Below are positions 1 to 6,563 of a stretch of DNA of 12,330 bases, piece by piece. The notes under the pieces are model-generated. The model was not told where the DNA came from and ran no database searches. It worked only from the letters and a program-made list of their open reading frames with translations. A program made the translations under genes and the position numbers. The DNA comes from VFKE01 sp031400955 (GTDB lineage Bacteria; Verrucomicrobiota; Verrucomicrobiia; Verrucomicrobiales; Verrucomicrobiaceae): positions 1 through 12,330 of the forward strand of contig JANNQW010000420.1 of assembly GCA_031400955.1 (NCBI GenBank). The letters run 5' to 3'. The first letter of the stretch is position 1. Each line of letters opens with the position of its first letter.

Positions 1-22
1 ACATTACCGCGTCCTCCTTCTC

Positions 23-107
23 GCGCCCTTTCAGGGCGCACAACGACTCTTTGTGATGCAACCGGTGGTTGCCACCACCGGCTATGTTCTCTGCCCCTTC
101 CAGGGGC
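23..107. repeat. Cluster of three perfect hairpins downstream of tlyA, possible REP-like element
   Basis: Three short perfect stem-loops lie within 85 bp. The first pairs 23-29 with 33-39 (7-bp stem, loop TTC). The second pairs 62-69 with 74-81 (8-bp stem CCGGTGGT, loop TGCC). The third pairs 93-98 with 102-107 (6-bp stem, loop TCC). Hairpins 1 and 3 resemble each other (a CCCT-loop-AGGG core) and flank the different central one, which suggests one composite element rather than chance. It lies 31 bp beyond the tlyA stop and may continue past the left edge. None is followed by a T-run on either strand, so these are not standard intrinsic terminators, though they could protect mRNA 3' ends or slow polymerase. 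My impression that similar hairpin clusters recur between PVC genes is from memory and untested here. Confidence 0.55.
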
Positions 108-138
108 CAATAGAACCGGTTTTCAAGTGCTCGTGGTA

Positions 139-870
139 TTAATTAAGCGAAACCCACGCCAGAAACTCCCGGTTCCCCTCCGTCCCCTGGATCGGTGATT
201 CCATCAGGCCGCGCCATTCCCACCCCGGCTGGGATTTCACAAACGACTCGATTTTCGCACAAGCTTTCTCGTGCAGCGACGTCTCTTTCACGATGCCGCC
301 CTTGCCAACCTCTTCTTTGCTAAGTTCAAACTGCGGTTTAATCAGCACCACGGCTTCCCCCCCGGGTTTCAGTGACTGGAACGCCGGCGGCAAGACCAGC
401 ATCAGTGAAATGAATGAGACGTCCGCGACGATGACATCCACGCGCTCGCCCACATCCTCCGGCTTCATGTGCCGCACGTTCAGTTTTTCGCGCGAAACGA
501 CACGCGGATCGTCGCGCAATTTCCAAACAAGCTGATTGGTGCCGACATCGAACGCGAAGACCTTCATTGCGCCGCGTTGCAGCAGGCAATCAGTGAAGCC
601 ACCCGTGGATGATCCGACGTCCAGACAAACCTTGCCACGCACCTGAATTCCAAAGTGATCGAGCGCGCCTTCGAGCTTGAAGCCACCGCGGCTGACAAAC
701 TTCGGCGGTTGTTTTACGCGCAGCGTGACGTCTTCCGCCACGAGTTGTCCAGCTTTCGTGACTGGCCTGTCGTTGACCAGAACCTCACCCGCCAGAATGA
801 GGCGCTTCCCCTTCTCTCGTGATTCACAAAATCCACGGGCGACAAGCAGTTGGTCCAGACGCTGTTTCAT
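139..870 (-). CDS. tlyA: TlyA-family 16S/23S rRNA 2'-O-methyltransferase (S4 domain plus FtsJ-like methyltransferase)
   Basis: Predicted cytoplasmic SAM-dependent methyltransferase of the TlyA family, whose characterised members add 2'-O-methyl groups to cytidines in rRNA; 'hemolysin' labels are historical. With the ATG at 870 it has 243 residues, normal for the family. Residues 1-60 form an S4 RNA-binding domain (MKQRLDQLLVARG, then KGKRLILAGEVLVN). Residues 61-243 are the FtsJ/RrmJ-like catalytic domain. The SAM motif is LDVGSSTGGFTD (83-94). A K-D-K-E tetrad is plausible at K66 (RGGFKLEGAL), D150 (VADVSFIS), K178 (LIKPQFEL) and E235 (EGNREFLAW). The frame stays open upstream to a GTG at 951, but those 27 extra residues are translated from heptad-repeat DNA and do not resemble the family, so ATG 870 is preferred. 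It is the last gene of a minus-strand cluster. No clear Shine-Dalgarno precedes it. Confidence 0.93.
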   Translation of the reverse strand: MKQRLDQLLVARGFCESREKGKRLILAGEVLVNDRPVTKAGQLVAEDVTLRVKQPPKFVSRGGFKLEGALDHFGIQVRGKVCLDVGSSTGGFTDCLLQRGAMKVFAFDVGTNQLVWKLRDDPRVVSREKLNVRHMKPEDVGERVDVIVADVSFISLMLVLPPAFQSLKPGGEAVVLIKPQFELSKEEVGKGGIVKETSLHEKACAKIESFVKSQPGWEWRGLMESPIQGTEGNREFLAWVSLN

Positions 871-881
871 GCTGCGCTTCG

Positions 882-972
882 CGATTCCAATATCAGTGTT
901 CAAGGTTCGCTGGCTGAGTAAAGCAGATGCCTGTCGGTCAACTCTGAACACCGAACCCTGAACCTTAAACGA
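882..972. repeat. Inverted heptad-repeat array A, between the 978-1595 gene and tlyA
   Basis: A 91-bp stretch, 13 units of 7 bp in a single register. The left part on the plus strand has units such as GTGTTCA (896) and AGGTTCG (903), preceded by more degenerate CGATTCC (882) and AATATCA (889). The right part (938-972) holds five units with AAC at positions 3-5, for example TGAACAC (945) and CGAACCC (952); these are reverse complements of the left type. The middle units (910-937) are not recognisably repetitive. Arms 896-909 and 952-965 match as inverted repeats at 11 of 14 positions. In the direction of transcription the array starts 5 bp after the upstream stop codon and ends 11 bp before the tlyA start. 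Confidence 0.6.
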
Positions 973-977
973 ATATC

Positions 978-1595
978 TTATACCCCTGGCGGCAAATCCT
1001 GAATCACATCGTCACCATTCTCGATCGCGACCCCAGCTGGAACGCTATTTTTGTCGATGTTTCCCACCGCATCTGCCTTATCCACATCTGTGATTTTAAT
1101 GCGCCCGATGATACCCGGGCCGCGGCGCAGGGCAAAGGTCATGCCGTTCTCGATTTTCTGACTCGTGCCCGCAGTGATAATGACGAAACCATGCTCAATG
1201 TAACATTCCTTTACCCTGCCGATGGCAGGAACAGACATCACCATCCTCTGCCGTTGCGAGAAAGGGGGCGGCGAGGCATCCACAACTGCAGTCCCCGTGC
1301 GACCCATGTTCGTTTTGCTTCCTCCGCCAACTGCGGAATGTTTTGCAGTCGACGTTGGGTTTGACGATGCGACCGATGGTGGTTGCGCGCTCTTTTTGCC
1401 AGCCATCTGCTGCATGAGAAGCTGATTCTCTCTCTCCTGCAACGCGGCAGCGCTCGAGGTCCCGCCTTTCTGCTGCTGGGCGAGATCAAGCTGATTGTGC
1501 GCGCCCTTGGCGTCGTTGCGCGCATCCAATGCCATCCAAGTGGTCACTCCCAAGAGGCTGAGCGCCATGACGAGTGCGATGTGAGTCAATTTCAT
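978..1595 (-). CDS. Small membrane-anchored coiled-coil protein with C-terminal beta-rich domain, function unknown
   Basis: A 205-residue protein without a confident assignment. Residues 5-23 are a single hydrophobic segment (an uncleaved anchor or signal). Residues 25-65 are charged and Q/E-rich, likely a short coiled coil. Residues 66-115 are a low-complexity Ser/Thr/Pro/Gly linker. Residues 116-205 form a compact C-terminal domain starting VPAIGRVKECYIEHGFVII, with 'AGTSQKIENGMTFALRR' and 'GRIKITDVDKADAVGNI'. The pattern of a value after 'G', a 'G...I..GM.F.L' turn and '.I.I..V....A.G.I' resembles the small beta-barrel domain at the end of FlgT-like proteins and many PVC envelope proteins; this is inferred from pattern, not a proven homology. 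The likely location is the inner membrane with the bulk of the protein in the periplasm. It lies between purB and tlyA, with heptad arrays on both sides. It starts at ATG 1595 with no visible Shine-Dalgarno. Confidence 0.7.
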   Translation of the reverse strand: MKLTHIALVMALSLLGVTTWMALDARNDAKGAHNQLDLAQQQKGGTSSAAALQERENQLLMQQMAGKKSAQPPSVASSNPTSTAKHSAVGGGSKTNMGRTGTAVVDASPPPFSQRQRMVMSVPAIGRVKECYIEHGFVIITAGTSQKIENGMTFALRRGPGIIGRIKITDVDKADAVGNIDKNSVPAGVAIENGDDVIQDLPPGV

Positions 1596-1604
1596 TTCGT
1601 ATTT

Positions 1605-1679
1605 AGAGTTTCAAGTTCGAGATGAGTTGTGAGCAGACTCAATACTCTTGAATGCCGATATTTGAAACTTGAATCTCTC
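1605..1679. repeat. Inverted heptad-like repeat array B, between purB and the 978-1595 gene
   Basis: The spacer carries a 13-bp inverted repeat with one mismatch: AGAGTTTCAAGTT (1605-1617) against AACTTGAATCTCT (1666-1678), separated by 48 bp. On the right side 7-bp units ending in TTGA or CGA follow one another from 1645 to 1672 (CTCTTGA, ATGCCGA, TATTTGA, AACTTGA). The left side has TCAAGTT (1611), and TCAATAC (1639) is in the same register. The two arms are one base out of a common 7-bp register, so this copy is more decayed than arrays A and C. It begins at the purB stop codon and ends 9 bp before the next start. No T-run follows the stem, so it is not a typical intrinsic terminator. Confidence 0.5.
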
Positions 1680-3105
1680 AAAGAATTTCCCCAGGCACAT
1701 ACTTCGCCGATTCAGGATGCTTGGCGGCAAGCACGTCAATTTTTTCGGCGAACGCATCCACCTGTGCTGCGGCATCGCCAATATTGGCGCGACCCGCCGC
1801 CAATATGGCGTCGAACTGCTTCGAAGAAAGACCCAGCCGCTTGTCGCTGGCGAGCCGTAGGAACAGGTCGTTGTTAGATACAGTTCCCGTGCGGAGATCA
1901 CGCGCGACTGCCACCGCATGCTCCTTGATGGCTTCGTGCGCGCCCTCGCGCCCGGCACCAGCCTTGACCGATTCCATGAGGACGGTGGTGGTGAGGAGGA
2001 ATGGCAGATAGCGCTGTAACTCCTGGGCGACCACCGCCTCAAAAATGTCTATCTGACCCAATACGGTGAGCAGCGTTTCCAGCAGGCCATCCATCGCCAA
2101 AAACGCATCGGGCAGCATGACGCGGCGCACCACTGAACAGGACACGTCACCTTCGTTCCATTGATCGCCCGCAAGCCCTGCGGCCATCGCCAGATAACCC
2201 TTCAGGACGACGTGCAATCCGTTGATGCGCTCGCAAGACCGGCTGTTCATCTTGTGCGGCATCGCGGAGGAGCCAACCTGCCCTTTGGCAAATCCTTCGC
2301 TCGCAAGTTCTTGTCCCGCCATCAGCCGCAGCGTCTTCGCAAAATCTCCAGGGCCGCTCGCCAGATCAACCAGAGCACTGACCACCCGGAAATCCAGGCT
2401 GCGAGGATAGACCTGGCCCACGGCATCAAACGAAACCGGCAGACCAAGATAGGCCACGACTTTATCATCCAGCTTGCGAGCCTTCCCGGCATCACCGTCA
2501 AAGAGGCTGATCTGATCCAGCCTCGTGCCCACCGCTCCCTTCAATCCACGCGCCGGATAGCTGGCAATCACGGCTTCAAGCTGATGAAGACCGCCGAGCA
2601 GTTCCTCGCCAAACATCGCGATGCGCTTGCCCACGGTCGTGACCTGCGCCGCGACATTGTGCGTGCGCGCGGTGAGAGGAACATCGCGGAACTGTTTCGC
2701 CCGCGCGGCGAATTGCACCAGCGCCGCGATGCATTTTGTGCGCACGACCTGCAAGCCGCGGAACACCTGGAGCTGCTCCACGTTCTCCGTGAGATCGCGG
2801 CTGGTCATGCCTTTGTGAATCTGTTCATGCCCGGCCAGATCGCAGAATTCCTCGATGCGCGCTTTCACGTCGTGCCTCGTGACACGCTCGCGCCGCATGA
2901 TGCTGCCGAGATCGACAGAGTCTTTAACCCGTTCATACGCTTCAATCACCCCAGCCGGCACACTTTGACCAAGATCGCGCTGCGCTTTCAGCACGGCGAT
3001 CCAGAGTTCGCGCTCGAGTCTGACCTTCCCCTCCCCGGACCAGATGGCGCGCATGGGCGCGGTGGCATAGCGTTCGGCGAGGACGTTGGAAATGAGGTCG
3101 GACAT
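1678..3105 (-). CDS. purB: Adenylosuccinate lyase
   Basis: Cytoplasmic homotetrameric enzyme of the fumarase/aspartase superfamily. It removes fumarate from SAICAR and from adenylosuccinate in purine synthesis. The superfamily signature is clear: GSSAMPHKMNSRSCERING, holding the catalytic serine and flexible loop. Also visible are HKGMTSRDLTEN near residue 100 and ARTHNVAAQVTTVGKR near residue 150, which carries a catalytic His; and WNEGDVSCSVVRR with the C-terminal lyase domain after it. The length of 475 residues is normal. Another ATG lies 7 codons upstream at 3126; the one at 3105 is preferred because family N-termini begin close to 'NVLAERYAT..M..IWS'. The RTHNVAAQ form differs from the RTH.QPAQ form common in other bacteria. 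The gene follows the 3144-3968 gene by 38 bp (17 bp with the alternative start), so they are probably co-transcribed. Confidence 0.95.
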   Translation of the reverse strand: MSDLISNVLAERYATAPMRAIWSGEGKVRLERELWIAVLKAQRDLGQSVPAGVIEAYERVKDSVDLGSIMRRERVTRHDVKARIEEFCDLAGHEQIHKGMTSRDLTENVEQLQVFRGLQVVRTKCIAALVQFAARAKQFRDVPLTARTHNVAAQVTTVGKRIAMFGEELLGGLHQLEAVIASYPARGLKGAVGTRLDQISLFDGDAGKARKLDDKVVAYLGLPVSFDAVGQVYPRSLDFRVVSALVDLASGPGDFAKTLRLMAGQELASEGFAKGQVGSSAMPHKMNSRSCERINGLHVVLKGYLAMAAGLAGDQWNEGDVSCSVVRRVMLPDAFLAMDGLLETLLTVLGQIDIFEAVVAQELQRYLPFLLTTTVLMESVKAGAGREGAHEAIKEHAVAVARDLRTGTVSNNDLFLRLASDKRLGLSSKQFDAILAAGRANIGDAAAQVDAFAEKIDVLAAKHPESAKYVPGEIL

Positions 3106-3143
3106 GGACAGACAATCTTGCGCCATCGTGTTGCTTTGGCAAA

Positions 3144-3968
3144 TCAGGAAACATCAGCGGCGGCAATCCGTAGCGCAGCCTCGCGCAACTTCAGTCGCAC
3201 CGGCTCCGCCATTGCCGCGAGCTGCTGCTGGATGCGACGGTATTCCTCCCGGCCCTCTTCCGTTTCAATTTTGACTGGCTCAAAACCAAGCTCGGCAAGG
3301 TCATAGGGACTGGCGCGCATGTCGAACTCGCGTCCAGCGACGGCAATCTCAAACGCGTCAGCCACCAGATCACTGCCGATCCACGGCCACAGTTTGCCGG
3401 TCCATTTGTAAAGATCCATGTTCGCGTGGAGACACCCGCCTTGCTCCATTTCCAAACGGGTCTCCAGTTGCGGTTCATGGGCATTGAGCTTGCGCGCTTC
3501 GGATGTGAAAAAACGGAAGGCATCGTAATGCGTGCAGCAAAGCGTCTGGCTGTCTACAAAGGCCGCAAGTTCATCTGGCGACAGACGCAATTTCCAGGCA
3601 TTGTGACGCACCTGATCGGTTGCCTGCCGGTAAACCATGGCCCATTCATGAAGTCCGTAGCAGGTGAAGCGCGAGGGTCTGTCCATGATCTTTCCGCATA
3701 GTTGCGCAATCCATTTCGCTTCGTTGATGATGCGCGGCCCCATGGCTGGCCATTCCCCCGCCTCACGACTGTTCCGGGTTTCAAAGATCGCAGGACGCCA
3801 TGTCATTAATTTGCCCGGTGACAGATTGTAATAGGTGAACAGAAAATCCCATACCGGATGTTGTTCACCACGGCTCCGGCGCTGGAGAAATCCCTCCGCG
3901 TGGAGTGCCACACGCATGCGGTGCGCAGTGGCACGCTGCTGATTGCTGATAGGGCTCTCCACGACCAT
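3144..3968 (-). CDS. Conserved protein of the family often labelled '3-methyladenine DNA glycosylase'; activity not established
   Basis: A 274-residue soluble protein that I recognise by its motifs as a member of a family common in actinobacteria and some other phyla, and frequently annotated '3-methyladenine DNA glycosylase'. No helix-hairpin-helix/GPD motif or AAG-type fold signature is visible, so the name should be treated as unverified. Strongly family-like blocks are GEQHPVWDFLFTYYNLSP (34-51), CYGLHEWAMVYR (103-114), CCTHYDAFRFFT (144-155), QGGCLHANMDLYKW (176-189), GSDLVADAFEIA (198-209) and REFDMRASPYDL (213-224). The many conserved Cys, His and Asp residues suggest an enzyme or metal site (inference). 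No signal peptide or membrane segment is seen. The start at 3968 keeps 'RATAHRMRVALHAEGFLQRR', which looks like family sequence. It is the first gene of the purB-tlyA cluster, opposite the 4059 gene. Confidence 0.75.
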   Translation of the reverse strand: MVVESPISNQQRATAHRMRVALHAEGFLQRRSRGEQHPVWDFLFTYYNLSPGKLMTWRPAIFETRNSREAGEWPAMGPRIINEAKWIAQLCGKIMDRPSRFTCYGLHEWAMVYRQATDQVRHNAWKLRLSPDELAAFVDSQTLCCTHYDAFRFFTSEARKLNAHEPQLETRLEMEQGGCLHANMDLYKWTGKLWPWIGSDLVADAFEIAVAGREFDMRASPYDLAELGFEPVKIETEEGREEYRRIQQQLAAMAEPVRLKLREAALRIAAADVS

Positions 3969-4058
3969 GAGGTCAAGATGCCCGGCTAATCACGATTTCC
4001 AACCGCATATATTTGCAAAATTCAGTCACTGCATGACGTAGAGTATCTCTCGACTTTC
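3969..4058. promoter_or_regulatory. Divergent intergenic region with weak promoter-like boxes
   Basis: The 90 bp separate two divergently read genes and must hold signals for both. A self-complementary TTGCAA at 4013-4018 could act as a -35 element on either strand. On the plus strand TAGAGT (4039-4044) is a weak -10 candidate, but at a long 20-bp spacing. On the minus strand the spacing to a -10-like TGATTA is also about 20 bp. No hairpin, operator palindrome or Shine-Dalgarno stands out. Promoter presence follows from the gene arrangement; the exact boxes are guesses. Confidence 0.3.
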
Positions 4059-6560
4059 ATGCGGATTTCCGTCTTCATTTTCAGCATTGCATCCGCCTTC
4101 GCAGGCGGACCGCTCTTGTCCGCGCCGACAGAATTGGATTTTAACCGCGATATCCAGCCGATCCTCAGCGAAAACTGCTATCACTGCCACGGGCCTGACA
4201 AGGCCGAGCGCAAGGCTGATCTCCGTCTCGATGAGGAAAAGGGCGCGAAAATTGTCACTGATGGCGTGACGGCCATCAAGCCCGGCCAAAGCGCGGAGAG
4301 CGAACTTATCAAGCGTATTTTCAGCGATGATCCCGATGAGGTGATGCCGACCCCGAAAAGCAACCGCAAGCTCAGCGCTGAGCAAAAAGAGAAGTTGAAG
4401 CGTTGGATTGATGAAGGCGCGAAGTGGGGTGTGCACTGGGCACTGGTGAAACCGGTAAAACCCCCTGTGCCAAAAATTTCCGATCTCAACACCGCAATCA
4501 AAAATCCCATCGACGCTTTCGTTCTTGCCAAACTCAAACAAGAAGGACTCAAACCCTCGCCCGAGGCCACGCGCGAGACTTTGATCCGCCGCGTCACGCT
4601 CGATCTTACCGGTCTGCCGCCAACGCCCGAAGATGTGGATGCATTCTTGCGCGACGATTCTCCTCAAGCTTACGAGCGGGTCGTAGACCGCCTTCTCAAT
4701 TCGCCGCGCTATGGCGAGCGCTGGTGCTGGGACTGGCTGGATGCTGCCCGATACGCCGATACCAACGGCTTTCAAGGCGATCCGACGCGCACCATGTGGC
4801 CGTGGCGTGATTGGGTGATCAAGGCCATCAATCAAAACATGCGCTACGACAAGTTCACCGAATGGCAGCTCGCAGGTGATTTATTGCCCAATGCCACCAC
4901 CGACCAGAAGCTGGCCAGCGGATTCAATCGCAATCACATGATGAACGGTGAGGGCGGCCGCATCGCTGAAGAATCACGGGTGGAGAACGTGATGGATCGC
5001 GTGGAAACCACCGGCACTGTCTGGCTCGGCCTGACCATTGGTTGCTGCCGCTGCCACGATCACAAGTTCGATCCAATCTTACAACGGGACTACTTCGCGT
5101 TTTACGACTTCTTCAATCAAACCTCGGAAACCGGAAATGATCGCAGCGGTCAGGATGCGCCAGTGCTGGACCTGACCACGCAAGAAGAGAGTGCTCGCCT
5201 CAAAGTCGCGATTAATCACCTCAATGAAGTTGCCAAGGAGGTGGAAGACTTCGAGTTGGTGAAATTCCCCCGACCCAAGGGCAAACGTCTTTCAGATTCT
5301 GAGGCCGGAAAGCTTCCAGGCAACCTTTCTTCGACTCTGGCCGGGGTGCCTCCTGCCAAGCGAAATTCGGAGGCGCTGCCAGAAGCAATCAATTACTTCA
5401 AAGACAAGGATGCTGACTATGTGAAACTGCTGGAGAAATTGCTCGCATCTGTGCGCGATCGACAAACTGCAACCACCAAGGCTCCCAAAGTCATGATCAT
5501 GGATACGCTCGCCAAGCCGCGCAGCACTTTCGTCCTCGCCAAGGGCGCATACGACAAACCGACCACCGAAAAGGTCACCGCCGGCACGCCGTCGGCACTT
5601 CCATCCTTGCCAGCTAACGCGCCAAAAAACCGTCTTGGCCTCGCGCAATGGCTCGTCTCACCCGAGAACCCGCTCACGGCCCGCGTAACGGTCAATCGCT
5701 TCTGGCAGGCGTTCTTTAGCATCGGTCTTGTAAAAACTGCGGAAGATTTCGGTGTGCAGGGAGAGAAGCCGGTGCATCAAGAGTTGCTCGACTGGCTGGC
5801 GATTTATTTCATGGAAAATGGCTGGGATGTGAAGGCGCTGCACAAGCTCATCGTGATGAGCGGCACCTACCGACAATCGTCAAAAATCACGACATCACTG
5901 CACGAGCGTGATCCTGAAAATCGCCTGCTTTCCCACGGTGCGCGTTTCCGGATGCCTTCATGGATGATTCGCGATGGCGCGCTGGCCCAGGCCGGATTGC
6001 TCAAAGAGAAACTGGGCGGCGCTCCAGTGAAACCCTATCAGCCGGAAGGCATCTGGGAGGAGGCGACCTTTGGTAAAACTAAATACCAGCAGGACAAGGG
6101 CGACGCGCTTTATCGACGCACGTTATACACGTTCTGGCGGCGAATCGTCGGGCCCACCATGCTCTTCGACAACGCGGCTCGGCAAGTTTGCAGCGTAAAA
6201 ATGTATCGCACCAACACGCCGCTGCATGCCCTCACTACGCTCAACGACGTGACCTACGTCGAAGCCGCCCGCGCCATGGCGCAACGTATCATTCATGCGG
6301 AGAAGGAGGATGATGCCCGCCTCAATCTTGCTATTCGGCTCGCGACGGCGCGCATGATCAAGCCGGATGAAAAAGACATTCTCCTGCAACGTCTGAAACT
6401 TCTCAAAACCCAATTCAGCGAGGACAGGGGTGCCATCGGAAAATTGCTTTCCGTTGGCGAATCACCGCGTGACATGAAGCTTGATGGCATCGAGCACGCC
6501 GCATGGACGGCGCTGTGCCAGCTCATCCTCAACCTCGACGAAGCCATTACTAAAGAGTGA
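4059..6560 (+). CDS. PSCyt1/DUF1549/DUF1553 exported cytochrome-type protein
   Basis: An 833-residue exported protein of the Planctomycetes-Verrucomicrobia type; molecular function is not established. Residues 1-22 are a signal peptide (MRISVFIFSIASAFAGG). A PSCyt1 domain follows, with haem-binding CYHCH at C40/C43/H44 in 'LSENCYHCHGPDKAERKADL'. DUF1549 spans roughly 150-360, from 'NPIDAFVLAKLKQEGL' through 'LTGLPPTPEDVDAFL' and 'RYGERW.WDWLDAARYADTNG'. A second CxxCH lies at C329/C332/H333 (CCRCHDHKFDPI), a conserved feature of the family. DUF1553 spans roughly 520-790 ('NPLTARVTVNRFWQAFF', 'HQELLDWLAIYFMENGWD', 'SGTYRQSS'). This is the compact form with no LamG or other carbohydrate-binding insert. 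The region 370-500 between the domains is charged and probably helical. Published suggestions link such proteins to polysaccharide use or envelope electron transfer, without decisive proof. It is followed 3 bp later by the DUF1501 gene. Confidence 0.93.
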   Translation: MRISVFIFSIASAFAGGPLLSAPTELDFNRDIQPILSENCYHCHGPDKAERKADLRLDEEKGAKIVTDGVTAIKPGQSAESELIKRIFSDDPDEVMPTPKSNRKLSAEQKEKLKRWIDEGAKWGVHWALVKPVKPPVPKISDLNTAIKNPIDAFVLAKLKQEGLKPSPEATRETLIRRVTLDLTGLPPTPEDVDAFLRDDSPQAYERVVDRLLNSPRYGERWCWDWLDAARYADTNGFQGDPTRTMWPWRDWVIKAINQNMRYDKFTEWQLAGDLLPNATTDQKLASGFNRNHMMNGEGGRIAEESRVENVMDRVETTGTVWLGLTIGCCRCHDHKFDPILQRDYFAFYDFFNQTSETGNDRSGQDAPVLDLTTQEESARLKVAINHLNEVAKEVEDFELVKFPRPKGKRLSDSEAGKLPGNLSSTLAGVPPAKRNSEALPEAINYFKDKDADYVKLLEKLLASVRDRQTATTKAPKVMIMDTLAKPRSTFVLAKGAYDKPTTEKVTAGTPSALPSLPANAPKNRLGLAQWLVSPENPLTARVTVNRFWQAFFSIGLVKTAEDFGVQGEKPVHQELLDWLAIYFMENGWDVKALHKLIVMSGTYRQSSKITTSLHERDPENRLLSHGARFRMPSWMIRDGALAQAGLLKEKLGGAPVKPYQPEGIWEEATFGKTKYQQDKGDALYRRTLYTFWRRIVGPTMLFDNAARQVCSVKMYRTNTPLHALTTLNDVTYVEAARAMAQRIIHAEKEDDARLNLAIRLATARMIKPDEKDILLQRLKLLKTQFSEDRGAIGKLLSVGESPRDMKLDGIEHAAWTALCQLILNLDEAITKE

Positions 6561-6563
6561 TCC

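Noticed and set aside
23..107. CRISPR-like or intrinsic terminator reading of the left-edge hairpins
   Set aside because: There are no regularly spaced identical repeats with spacers, and no T-run follows any stem on either strand.
871..951. GTG start for tlyA at 951
   Set aside because: The additional 27 residues are translated from heptad-repeat DNA and precede a standard S4-domain start at ATG 870.
2161..3306. Long plus-strand open frame (381 codons) opposite purB and the end of the 3144-3968 gene
   Set aside because: It is fully antisense to two well-supported genes, is rich in Arg and His as antisense frames usually are, and contains no recognisable domain.
4026..4835. Minus-strand open frame (269 codons) opposite the start of the PSCyt1 gene
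   Set aside because: It overlaps a clearly recognised signal peptide, haem motif and DUF1549 region on the other strand and has no family-like sequence.
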